A DNA stretch of 64,000 nt from Zoogloea sp041914405. Lineage in GTDB: Bacteria; Pseudomonadota; Gammaproteobacteria; Burkholderiales; Rhodocyclaceae. The notes beneath the pieces were generated by a model. It did no database searches and was not told the origin of the DNA. It saw nothing but the letters and a program-made list of their open reading frames with translations. The position numbers and the translations under genes are program-made. Location: contig NZ_JAYSDK010000022.1 in the NCBI RefSeq assembly GCF_041914405.1, positions 29,356-93,355 of the forward strand, written 5' to 3'. Shown piece after piece: positions 39,990-47,887 of the stretch. How positions within the stretch are numbered: the stretch's first letter is position 1; every line of letters begins with the position of its first letter.

Positions 39990-40703
39990 TCAGGTGGCCA
40001 GGATCAGGAAAACGGTCGGCCGCTTGGCTAGTTCTGGCGCGGAAACCTTCTTCCATTCGGCGACCGGGCGGGTGTGGATCCACTCACTGTCGAGCGTCAG
40101 GTCGCGAGCGACGCATAGGCGGGTATCGGCCTTGCAGACGCTACGCAGGGCTTCGAACATCCGCTCGTTGCGATACGGGGTCTCGATGAACAGCTGAGTG
40201 CGGGAAAAGCGTGCCGATTCGGCCTCCAGTTCGCGGATGCGTCGGTTGCGGGCTTCTTCGTCCACTGGCAGGTAGCCGTGGAAGGCGAAGCTCTGGCCGT
40301 TGAGCCCGGAGCCCATCAGAGCCAGCAGCAGGGAGGATGGGCCGACCAGCGGCGCGACGCGGATGCCCAGTTCGTGCGCACGGCGGACCAGCAGGGCGCC
40401 TGGGTCGGCAACCGCAGGGCAGCCGGCTTCGGACATCAGGCCGGCATCGCTGCCAGCGAGTAGCGGGGCGAGCAGGGCGTCCAGGTCGGTGGCGGAGGGT
40501 TTTTCCGGCAATTCGCGGATGTCGAGATCGCGCAGCGGTTGCGGGTGCTCGAGGCGCTTCAGTTCCGCGCGGGCCGTCTTGGCGTTTTCGACGACGAAAT
40601 AGCTCAGGCTGCGCGCACGGGTGGCGACGTCGGTCGGGGTGGTCAGCCCGGTGGGTGCTGGGCCGAGGCTGACCGGAATCAGGTAGAGGATGCCGCTGCT
40701 CAT
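39990..40703 (-). CDS. SAM-dependent methyltransferase, tetrapyrrole-methylase fold (RsmI paralogue)
   Basis: 237 residues. YLIPVSLGPAP at the start, FVVENAKTARAEL, AGLMSEAGCPAVADPGA and PLVGPSSLLLALMGSGLNGQSFAF correspond to the RsmI/tetrapyrrole methylase core. It is shorter and diverged from true RsmI, which methylates C1402 of 16S rRNA. This paralogue is common next to maf in betaproteobacteria; its substrate is undescribed. It follows maf by 3 bp on the same strand. Confidence 0.88.
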   Translation of the reverse strand: MSSGILYLIPVSLGPAPTGLTTPTDVATRARSLSYFVVENAKTARAELKRLEHPQPLRDLDIRELPEKPSATDLDALLAPLLAGSDAGLMSEAGCPAVADPGALLVRRAHELGIRVAPLVGPSSLLLALMGSGLNGQSFAFHGYLPVDEEARNRRIRELEAESARFSRTQLFIETPYRNERMFEALRSVCKADTRLCVARDLTLDSEWIHTRPVAEWKKVSAPELAKRPTVFLILAT

Positions 40704-40706
40704 GAT

Positions 40707-41282
40707 TCAGGGAAGTGCAATGCCTTCGTTGCGCAGCATGCGGGCCAGTGCGATCAGCGGAAGGCCGACTAGGGCGTTGGGGTCGTCGCCACTGAGGGCA
40801 TCGAGGAGCGCGATACCGAGCCCTTCCGATTTGGCGCTGCCTGCGCAGTCGAGGGGGCGCTCCTTGTTTACATAGCGCACGATCTCATCGTCGCTCAGTT
40901 GGCGGAAGCGGACCTCGGTCGGTACGGCATCCACTTGCACGTGACCGCTGCGCGTATTGAGGAGGGCAAGGGCGGTGTGGAAGACTACCGTGCGGCCACT
41001 CATCGACTTGAGCTGGGCAATCGCCCGCTCAATGGAGCCGGGCTTGCCGAAGCGGGCCTCGCCCATATAAGCGACCTGGTCGCTGCCGATTATCAGCGCG
41101 TCCGGAAACTCCGCAGCGACTGCGCGGGCCTTTTCTACAGCAAGCCGTTCGGCTGTGGCTTGCGGAGCTTCGCCGGGGAGCGGGGTTTCGTCGATGTCCG
41201 GGCGGGCAACGTCGAAGGGCAGGTCGAAGCGCTGCAGGAGTTCGCGGCGGTAGGCCGAGGTGGATGCGAGAACGAGTTTCAT
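40707..41282 (-). CDS. Maf-family nucleotide pyrophosphatase (YceF-like)
   Basis: 191 residues. The Maf signature LVLASTSAYRRELL at the start, DIDETPLPGE, IIGSDQVAYMG and SKSEGLGIALLDALSGDD-type C-terminal region (here AKSEGLGIALL) identify it. YceF-type enzymes hydrolyse 7-methyl-GTP and remove modified nucleotides. It is divergent from yceD-rpmF, the classical yceF/yceD arrangement. Normal length. Confidence 0.94.
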   Translation of the reverse strand: MKLVLASTSAYRRELLQRFDLPFDVARPDIDETPLPGEAPQATAERLAVEKARAVAAEFPDALIIGSDQVAYMGEARFGKPGSIERAIAQLKSMSGRTVVFHTALALLNTRSGHVQVDAVPTEVRFRQLSDDEIVRYVNKERPLDCAGSAKSEGLGIALLDALSGDDPNALVGLPLIALARMLRNEGIALP

Positions 41283-41331
41283 CGTAACTGAAGGCCTGCC
41301 GCAGGCGGGCTAGGCGCGATCGAGCAGGGTT

Positions 41332-41360
41332 TTGACACGGGGAGCCGAAAATAATATCAT
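41332..41360 (+). promoter_or_regulatory. Sigma-70-like promoter of the yceD-rpmF-plsX-fab operon
   Basis: TTGACA (41332-41337), 17-bp spacer, TATCAT (41355-41360). The predicted transcription start (~41367) is only a few bases before the yceD ATG at 41370. Confidence 0.7.
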
Positions 41361-41369
41361 GCCCCGCTT

Positions 41370-41864
41370 ATGTCGCAAGAAAGCTTCGTGATCGACCTGC
41401 GGGCGCTGGCCAGAGACGGGCGTAGCGTGCAAAGAACGGTACCGGTAAAGAGTCTTGGTCGTTTGATCGATTCGCTGCTGGAGCCGGTCGGCACTGTTAC
41501 GTTCGAGTTTCAAGGTGAGTGTGACGACGAAGGCAAGCTCTACGTCGACCTGCGGGTCCAGGGTGACCTGGTGTTGCAGTGTCAGCGCTGTCTTGAGGCT
41601 TTGGTGTGGCCCTGCAGTGTGCGGAATCGTCTTCTGCTGCTTCGTGCCGGTGAGGAATTGCCGGAGGATGAGCTGGAGAACGACGAGGTTGACGCCCTTG
41701 AGGTGGAGCCTCAGACCGACCTGCTGGCCTTGGTGGAAGATGAGGTGCTCCTCGCCTTGCCCTTGGTGCCGCGCCACGAAAATTGCGAACCGCCGGTGAA
41801 AGCCGACGGCAATGAAGAAATTTCGCCCTTCGCCGTTCTGCGCCAGTTGCGCGGCAAGGTTTAA
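41370..41864 (+). CDS. yceD: YceD family protein (DUF177, 23S rRNA accumulation)
   Basis: 164 residues. It has the family's central CxxC (LQCQRCLEALVWP) and acidic tail region (EELPEDELENDEVDALEV) ending in SPFAVLRQL. YceD proteins are linked to 23S rRNA accumulation and always precede rpmF. There is no Shine-Dalgarno and the promoter -10 is ~10 bases from the ATG, so translation is probably leaderless or nearly so. First gene of the fatty-acid/phospholipid operon. Confidence 0.93.
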   Translation: MSQESFVIDLRALARDGRSVQRTVPVKSLGRLIDSLLEPVGTVTFEFQGECDDEGKLYVDLRVQGDLVLQCQRCLEALVWPCSVRNRLLLLRAGEELPEDELENDEVDALEVEPQTDLLALVEDEVLLALPLVPRHENCEPPVKADGNEEISPFAVLRQLRGKV

Positions 41865-41885
41865 GTATTCCTCAAGGAGTGTTTC

Positions 41886-42065
41886 ATGGCTGTTCAACAG
41901 AACAAAAAGTCCCCGTCCAAGCGCGGTATGCATCGTTCCCACGATTTCCTGGTTGCCCCTCCGCTGGCGGTCGAGCCGACCACCGGCGAAGTGCACCTGC
42001 GTCACCATGTGTCGCCGTCCGGCGTCTACCGTGGCAAGAAGGTTGCCAAGGCCAAGGGCGAGTAA
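41886..42065 (+). CDS. rpmF: 50S ribosomal protein L32
   Basis: 59 residues, MAVQQNKKSPSKRGMHRSHD onwards, with the typical basic N-terminus and PTTGEVHLRHHVSPSG. It lacks the zinc-binding cysteines found in some L32 forms. GGAG ribosome binding site; between yceD and plsX as usual. Confidence 0.97.
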   Translation: MAVQQNKKSPSKRGMHRSHDFLVAPPLAVEPTTGEVHLRHHVSPSGVYRGKKVAKAKGE

Positions 42066-42143
42066 TTTCCCTGGTCCGCGAGCGGCGCGACGCCTCTGGG
42101 CGCTCGCGCCGTTTTCATACATGCTTCTCTCTGTTTGCGCCGA

Positions 42144-43157
42144 ATGACTGTCACCCTGGCTATTGACTGCATGGGGGGCGATCACGGCCCCTCGGTGACC
42201 GTGCCGGCTTCCCTGCATTTTCTGCGGGAAGATCGCGACACCCGGGTCATCCTGGTTGGGCGCCCGGAGGCCATCGAGCCCCATCTCGGGACGGCCCTGG
42301 CCGAGTTCGGAGAGCGTCTGCGCATCCATCGCGCCACCGAGGTGGTTGGTATGGATGAGTCGCCTGCGCTTGCCATGCGCAATAAGAAGGATTCGTCGAT
42401 GCGCGTCGCGGTGAACCTCGTCAAGGACGGGGAAGCCCAGGCGGCGGTGTCTGCCGGCAATACCGGCGCACTGATGGCGATTTCCCGTTTTGTCCTGAAA
42501 ACCCTTCCCGGAATCGACCGTCCTGCGATCTGCAGTACGCTGCCGACGCTGCGCGGGCAGACCCATGTGCTTGATCTGGGCGCCAATGTGGACTGTTCGC
42601 CTGAGCATTTGCTGCAGTTCGGCATCATGGGGGCGATGCTGGTGGCGGCCGTCGAGCACAACGAGCGGCCAAGTGTCGGCTTGTTGAACATCGGCGAAGA
42701 AGAAATAAAGGGCAACGAGGTCGTCAAGCAGGCTGCCGAATTGCTTCGAGAAAGCGGGCTTAACTTCTACGGCAACGTGGAAGGCAATGACATCTACAAA
42801 GGCACTGTGGATGTGGTCGTCTGCGATGGTTTCGTCGGCAACGTGGCGCTGAAGACTTCCGAGGGGCTGGCCCAGATGATGGCCACCTTCCTGCGAGAGC
42901 AGTTTTCGCGTAACTGGTTGACTAAACTGGCGGCCATCTTTGCGATGTCGGCCCTTAAGGGGTTCAAGCGCAAGCTCGATCCCCGGCGCTACAACGGTGC
43001 CGCTTTGCTGGGCTTGCGTGGCGTGGTCGTCAAGAGTCACGGCGCTGCCGATGGATTTGCCTTTGAGCAGGCGGTTCGGCGGGCAGCCGAGGCTGCCCGC
43101 AATCGCCTCATCGAACGTATCAGCGAACGAATGGAACGTGAAAGGTCCGCTGCATGA
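42144..43157 (+). CDS. plsX: Phosphate acyltransferase PlsX
   Basis: 337 residues from ATG 42144 (MTVTLAIDCMGGDHGP). It converts acyl-ACP to acyl-phosphate, the first step toward phosphatidic acid in the PlsX/PlsY route. Signature blocks are VSAGNTGALMA, LDLGANVDC, GLLNIGEEEIKG, DVVVCDGFVGNVALKT and KSHGAADG. Its stop overlaps fabH by 4 bp (ATGA), coupling phospholipid and fatty-acid initiation genes. Confidence 0.98.
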   Translation: MTVTLAIDCMGGDHGPSVTVPASLHFLREDRDTRVILVGRPEAIEPHLGTALAEFGERLRIHRATEVVGMDESPALAMRNKKDSSMRVAVNLVKDGEAQAAVSAGNTGALMAISRFVLKTLPGIDRPAICSTLPTLRGQTHVLDLGANVDCSPEHLLQFGIMGAMLVAAVEHNERPSVGLLNIGEEEIKGNEVVKQAAELLRESGLNFYGNVEGNDIYKGTVDVVVCDGFVGNVALKTSEGLAQMMATFLREQFSRNWLTKLAAIFAMSALKGFKRKLDPRRYNGAALLGLRGVVVKSHGAADGFAFEQAVRRAAEAARNRLIERISERMERERSAA

Positions 43158-44119
43158 TTTATGCACGAGTGGCTGGCACCGGGAGTTTTCTGCCCGGCAA
43201 CCCTGTTACCAACGACGATCTGGTGGCCAGTGGCATCGATACGTCGGACGAGTGGATTGCCGAGCGTACGGGCATCCGCGCACGCCATCTGGCCGAGCCG
43301 GATGTTACAGCCAGTCAGCTGGCGTACGAGGCCAGTATTCGTGCGATCGAGGCGGCGGGCTGTCAGCCGGCCGATATCGATCTGATCATCGTCGCGACCT
43401 CGACGCCTGATTACATTTTTCCGAGTACTGCTGCGCTACTGCAGGCCCGTCTCGGCATTGCCAACGGCGGGGCGGCTTTCGACCTGCAGGCTGTGTGTAC
43501 GGGCTTCACCTATGCGCTGGCCACCGCTGAGAAATTCATCCGTTCGGGCAGCAACAAGCGCGCGCTGGTTGTTGGGGCCGAGGTCTTCTCGCGCATCCTC
43601 GACTGGAACGATCGCGGCACCTGCGTGCTGTTCGGCGATGGCGCAGGCGCGGTCGTGCTCGAAGCCTCTGACAAGCCAGGCATCCTGGCTACTGCGCTAC
43701 ATGCAGACGGCAGCCACAACCCCATCCTGTGCGTGCCTGGGCAGGTCAATCGCGGCAGCGTGACTGGTGATCCTTTCCTGCGCATGGATGGTCAGGCGGT
43801 CTTCAAGTTTGCGGTCAAGGTGCTGAGCGAAGTTGCGCGTGAAGTTACCGAGCAAGCCGGCATGCCGCTCGACGCGGTCGATTGGCTGATTCCCCATCAG
43901 GCCAACATCCGCATCATGCAGGCGACGGGTAAGCGCCTCGGCTTGCCGATGGAGAGGGTTATTGCGACGGTGGCGCAGCATGGCAACACGTCGGCGGCAT
44001 CCATTCCGCTGGCGCTGGACCATGCTGTCCGTGACGGCCGTATCCAGCGCGGGCAGCGCCTGCTCCTTGAAGGGGTGGGCGGCGGCTTCACGTGGGGCGC
44101 CGTGCTGCTCGAGTTTTAA
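43154..44119 (+). CDS. fabH: Beta-ketoacyl-ACP synthase III
   Basis: 321 residues. It starts fatty-acid synthesis by condensing acetyl-CoA with malonyl-ACP. The active-site Cys is in FDLQAVCTGFTYAL, His in LIPHQANIRIM and Asn in QHGNTSAASIP. Also visible are DEWIAERTGIR and the C-terminal GGGFTWGAVLL. Normal length, overlapping plsX. Confidence 0.98.
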   Translation: MIYARVAGTGSFLPGNPVTNDDLVASGIDTSDEWIAERTGIRARHLAEPDVTASQLAYEASIRAIEAAGCQPADIDLIIVATSTPDYIFPSTAALLQARLGIANGGAAFDLQAVCTGFTYALATAEKFIRSGSNKRALVVGAEVFSRILDWNDRGTCVLFGDGAGAVVLEASDKPGILATALHADGSHNPILCVPGQVNRGSVTGDPFLRMDGQAVFKFAVKVLSEVAREVTEQAGMPLDAVDWLIPHQANIRIMQATGKRLGLPMERVIATVAQHGNTSAASIPLALDHAVRDGRIQRGQRLLLEGVGGGFTWGAVLLEF

Positions 44120-44161
44120 AGAACAAGCAACAAGAACCAGTCACCATACAGGGTAGGGATC

Positions 44162-45097
44162 ATGAATTTTGCGTTTGTGTTTCCGGGGCAGGGCTCCCAG
44201 TCCGTGGGCATGATGAGTGCCTACGGTGAGTCCGCCGTGATTCGCCAGGCTTTTGCTGAGGCGTCCGACGCGCTCGGCGAGGATCTGTGGCAGATGGTGC
44301 TGGAAGGCCCGGCCGAAGTGCTGGCGCAGACCGTCAACACCCAGCCGCTGATGCTGACTGCCGGCGTGGCGGTGTATCGCGAATGGATCGCCCGAGGTGG
44401 TGCTGTCCCGGCCCTGGTCGCCGGCCACAGCCTTGGTGAATATTCTGCGTTGGTTGCGGCAGGTTCCCTAGAGCTGACCGAGGCGGTCCGGCTGGTGCGT
44501 CTGCGCGCCCAGGCCATGCAAGAGGCGGTTCCCCAGGGTGAAGGTGCGATGGCTGCGCTGCTCGGCCTGGAAGAGGATGCTGCCGTCGAGGCCTGTGCGG
44601 AAGCGGCCCAGGGTGAGGTGGTGTCCGCCGCTAATCTGAATTCTCCGGGGCAGATCGTTATCGCGGGTTCCAAGGCTGCTGTCGAGCGTGCCATTACCGT
44701 GGCCAAGGCTCGCGGTGCAAAGCGCGCCGTGCTGCTGCCGGTGAGCGCACCTTTCCACTGTGCGCTGATGAAGCCGGCGGCTGAGCGTCTCGCCGTGCGC
44801 CTGGCGGAAATCGAGCTGAAAGTGCCTTCCATTCCTGTGCTCAACAACGTGGACGTGGCCGTCGAGGATCAGCCCGAGCGCATCAAGGATGCACTGGTGC
44901 GTCAAGCCTATTCCCCGGTGCGCTGGATCGAGACGGTGCGCGAAATCGCCCGTCGCGGTTCGACGCATGTGTTCGAGTGCGGCCCCGGCAAGGTGCTGGC
45001 CGGCATGACCAAGCGTATTGAAGGTGGCCTGCAGGGCGGCGCGATCGCCGATGCGGCCAGCCTGGAAGAAGTTCTGAAGACGACGGGGGCGGTATGA
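44162..45097 (+). CDS. fabD: Malonyl-CoA:ACP transacylase
   Basis: 311 residues. It loads malonyl groups onto ACP. FVFPGQGSQSVGM at the start, nucleophile Ser in VAGHSLGEYSALVAAG, His in VSAPFHCALMKPA and FECGPGKVLAGMTKRI at the end are all intact. Its last 4 bp overlap fabG. Confidence 0.98.
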   Translation: MNFAFVFPGQGSQSVGMMSAYGESAVIRQAFAEASDALGEDLWQMVLEGPAEVLAQTVNTQPLMLTAGVAVYREWIARGGAVPALVAGHSLGEYSALVAAGSLELTEAVRLVRLRAQAMQEAVPQGEGAMAALLGLEEDAAVEACAEAAQGEVVSAANLNSPGQIVIAGSKAAVERAITVAKARGAKRAVLLPVSAPFHCALMKPAAERLAVRLAEIELKVPSIPVLNNVDVAVEDQPERIKDALVRQAYSPVRWIETVREIARRGSTHVFECGPGKVLAGMTKRIEGGLQGGAIADAASLEEVLKTTGAV

Positions 45098-45843
45098 CTC
45101 AGGTTTTGCAGGGACAAGTCGCGCTGGTGACTGGCGCGTCCCGTGGTATTGGACGGGCCATTGCGCTTGAACTCGGGCGCATGGGCGCTACCGTCATCGG
45201 CACGGCCACGTCCGAAGCTGGTGCGGCGGACATTCAGGCCGGTCTCGAAGCGGCTGGTATCGCCGGTCGCGGCCTCGCGCTTGACGTGACCAATGCCGAG
45301 GCCTGTGAAGCGGCGTTGGGCGCCATCGAGAAGGACTTCGGTGCAGTGGCTGTGCTGGTCAATAACGCTGGTATTACCCGCGACAACTTGGCCATGCGTA
45401 TGAAGGACGGCGAGTGGGATGCGGTGATCGACACCAATCTGAAGGCCGTCTTCCGCATGTCCAAGCTTGTCATGCGCGGCATGATGAAGGCGCGCACGGG
45501 CCGGATTATCAACATCACTTCGGTAGTCGGCAGTTCCGGCAACCCGGGGCAGGCCAACTATGCTGCCGCCAAGGCGGGCGTGGCTGGTATGACGCGGGCG
45601 CTGGCTCAGGAACTCGGTAGCCGCAACATCACGGTCAACTGCGTGGCGCCGGGCTTCATCGACACCGATATGACCAAGGAGTTGCCGGAGGCGCAGCGCG
45701 AAGCACTGCAGGGCAAGATCGCCCTGGGGCGCCTTGGCAAGCCTGAGGAGATCGCTTCGGTGGTAGGCTTCCTGGCCTCGCCGGCGGCATCCTACGTGAC
45801 GGGAGCGACCCTGCACGTCAATGGCGGCATGTACATGGCCTGA
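45094..45843 (+). CDS. fabG: 3-oxoacyl-ACP reductase
   Basis: A 249-residue SDR that reduces beta-ketoacyl-ACP with NADPH. TGASRGIGRAIA, LVNNAGITRDNL, Ser in ITSVVGSSGNPGQANY and the intact Tyr-x3-Lys (YAAAKAGV) contrast with the inactivated SDR at 26150. C-terminal VTGATLHVNGGMYM is typical. Confidence 0.98.
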   Translation: MTQVLQGQVALVTGASRGIGRAIALELGRMGATVIGTATSEAGAADIQAGLEAAGIAGRGLALDVTNAEACEAALGAIEKDFGAVAVLVNNAGITRDNLAMRMKDGEWDAVIDTNLKAVFRMSKLVMRGMMKARTGRIINITSVVGSSGNPGQANYAAAKAGVAGMTRALAQELGSRNITVNCVAPGFIDTDMTKELPEAQREALQGKIALGRLGKPEEIASVVGFLASPAASYVTGATLHVNGGMYMA

Positions 45844-45930
45844 TCCTCGCCGCGCTGGCGGGGGGGCATGTTTTTGGTAGAATGCGAAGGTTTTTGAATT
45901 CACACCCGTAATCAGGGAAGGAGTAAACAC
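45844..45930 (+). promoter_or_regulatory. fabG-acpP intergenic region with possible acpP promoter
   Basis: Contains an extended -10-like TTGGTAGAAT (about 45873-45882) and a strong ribosome binding site (GGGAAGGAG) before acpP. A separate promoter for the highly expressed acpP is usual, but no good -35 is seen. Confidence 0.4.
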
Positions 45931-46170
45931 ATGGAAAATATCGAACAGCGCGTCAAGAAAATCGTTGCCGAACAACTCGGTGTTAACGAGTCCGAAATCA
46001 AGAACGAATCCTCCTTCGTGGACGATCTGGGCGCTGACTCCCTCGACACCGTCGAGCTGGTGATGGCTCTGGAAGAAGAGTTCGAGTGCGAGATCCCCGA
46101 CGAAGAAGCCGAGAAGATCACCAGCGTTCAGCAAGCGATCGACTACGTCACCGCCCACCTGAAGAAGTAA
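45931..46170 (+). CDS. acpP: Acyl carrier protein
   Basis: 79 residues, strongly acidic. The phosphopantetheine attachment Ser is in DDLGADSLDTVELVM. It carries growing acyl chains; the AcpS that activates it is encoded at 60079 in the same window. Normal length. Confidence 0.99.
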   Translation: MENIEQRVKKIVAEQLGVNESEIKNESSFVDDLGADSLDTVELVMALEEEFECEIPDEEAEKITSVQQAIDYVTAHLKK

Positions 46171-46186
46171 GTTTCCGGAGCCTGCC

Positions 46187-47422
46187 TTGACCCGTCGCAG
46201 AGTCGTCGTCACCGGCCTTGGCGTTATTTCGCCGGTCGGCAATACCGTGTCTGAAGCCTGGGAGGCCATCCTGAATGGCCGTTCCGGCATCGGTGAGATC
46301 ACCCGTTTCGATACCACGAACTTCTCGGCAAAAATCGCCGGTGAAGTGAAGGGCTTCGACATCGGTGCCTATCTTTCGCCGAAGGAAGCGCGTCGTATGG
46401 ATGGTTTCATCCACTACGGCCTTGCCGCGGGCATCCAGGCTTTCCGTGATTCGGGCATCGAGGTGACCGAAGAGAACGCCGACCGAATCGGTGTCAACAT
46501 CGGTTCGGGCATCGGCGGTTTGCCGATGATCGAGGATACGCACAACGACTTCCTCGCCGGCGGTCCCCGCAAGATTTCGCCGTTCTTCATTCCCGGCACG
46601 ATCATCAACATGATCTCGGGCAACCTGTCGATCATGTTTGGTCTGAAGGGGCCGAACATTGCTGTCGTCACGGCCTGTACCACCGGCCTGCACGCGATCG
46701 GCACCAGTGCCCGGATGATCGAATACGGCGACGCCGACGTGATGGTGTGTGGTGGTGCCGAGTCCACCGTGACGCCGCTGGCGGTTGGTGGTTTTGCTTC
46801 CGCCAAGGCCTTGTCCACTCGCAATGACGACCCCGCTACGGCGAGCCGTCCTTGGGACAAGGATCGCGACGGCTTCGTGCTGGGCGAGGGCGCTGGTGTG
46901 CTGGTTCTCGAAGAGTACGAGCATGCGGTCAAGCGTGGTGCTCGCATCTACGCCGAGTTGGCCGGTTTCGGCATGAGCGGCGATGCTTACCACATGACTG
47001 CGCCGGACACCGACGGTCCCCGTCGTAGCATGGTCAATGCGCTGAAGAACGCCGGCGTGAACCCGGATGAAGTGCAGTACCTCAACGCGCACGGCACTTC
47101 CACGCCGCTGGGTGACAAGAACGAAACCGAAGCCATCAAGCTGGCTTTCGGTGCCGATGTCGCCAAGGGGTTGGTGGTGAACTCCACCAAGTCGATGACT
47201 GGCCACTTGCTTGGCGGTGCCGGCGGTCTCGAGTCGGTACTGACGACCCTGGCTGTCTATCACCAGGTCTCGCCGCCGACGATCAACATCTTCGAGCAGG
47301 ATCCGGAGTGCGATCTGGATTATTGCGCGAACGTTGCCCGCCCGATGAAGATCGACGTGGCGATGAAGAACAACTTCGGATTCGGGGGTACCAACGGTAC
47401 CCTGGTGTTCCGCAAGATCTGA
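46187..47422 (+). CDS. fabF: Beta-ketoacyl-ACP synthase II
   Basis: 411 residues starting with TTG 46187, supported by GGAG six bases upstream and by the immediate start of RRRVVVTGLGVISPVGN. The catalytic Cys is in AVVTACTTGLHAIG; the His residues are in LNAHGTSTPLGD and TKSMTGHLLGGAGG. The C-terminal NNFGFGGTNGTLVF is intact. It elongates acyl-ACP, including the temperature-responsive C16:1 to C18:1 step. 16 bp after acpP. Confidence 0.97.
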   Translation: MTRRRVVVTGLGVISPVGNTVSEAWEAILNGRSGIGEITRFDTTNFSAKIAGEVKGFDIGAYLSPKEARRMDGFIHYGLAAGIQAFRDSGIEVTEENADRIGVNIGSGIGGLPMIEDTHNDFLAGGPRKISPFFIPGTIINMISGNLSIMFGLKGPNIAVVTACTTGLHAIGTSARMIEYGDADVMVCGGAESTVTPLAVGGFASAKALSTRNDDPATASRPWDKDRDGFVLGEGAGVLVLEEYEHAVKRGARIYAELAGFGMSGDAYHMTAPDTDGPRRSMVNALKNAGVNPDEVQYLNAHGTSTPLGDKNETEAIKLAFGADVAKGLVVNSTKSMTGHLLGGAGGLESVLTTLAVYHQVSPPTINIFEQDPECDLDYCANVARPMKIDVAMKNNFGFGGTNGTLVFRKI

Positions 47423-47452
47423 CCGAATGGGCGCACGGAAGTCCGCGCGTCC

Positions 47453-47887
47453 ATGACTGTCATTGAACTCAGGCCGTCGCGGCTGCTCGCCATGCTCCTT
47501 GTGGCGCTGCATCTTGCGGCGGCTTTTTCGTTTCTGCTCGGGTTTGGCGCAGGGGCTTTCAGCGCCGCGGGCTTGCTGATGCTGGTCGGCTCGGCGTGGC
47601 ATTGCTGGCGCCGTTCTCGTCAGCAGTTCTGTCGCCTGGGCTTGCAGGCGGATGGCAAAGTGCTCGTCGATCCGGGTGGGGCGGCTGAGCGTAGGCTCTT
47701 GCCGCTGCCGTCTAGTGTTGTGAGTTATCCGGCGGTCTGGTTGGTTTGGCGGATGGACGGCGAGGCGGAGACGGGGGTGTTGTTGCTAATGCGCGACCAG
47801 CTCGCGCCACATGCCTGGAGGGAACTGCAGGTGTGGCTGCGTCTGCGGGCCCGGATGCGTCTGGGGGGCCCGCAGGGATCGCCTTAG
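47453..47887 (+). CDS. YgfX-like membrane protein
   Basis: 144 residues with two adjacent N-terminal transmembrane helices (~12-30 and 33-48) and a cytoplasmic C-terminal domain. Position (between fabF and nadB near rpoE) and topology match the YgfX/CptA family. E. coli YgfX was described as a toxin affecting cytoskeletal proteins, but here no SdhE-like partner gene is adjacent. It overlaps the convergent nadB by 4 bp. Confidence 0.7.
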   Translation: MTVIELRPSRLLAMLLVALHLAAAFSFLLGFGAGAFSAAGLLMLVGSAWHCWRRSRQQFCRLGLQADGKVLVDPGGAAERRLLPLPSSVVSYPAVWLVWRMDGEAETGVLLLMRDQLAPHAWRELQVWLRLRARMRLGGPQGSP

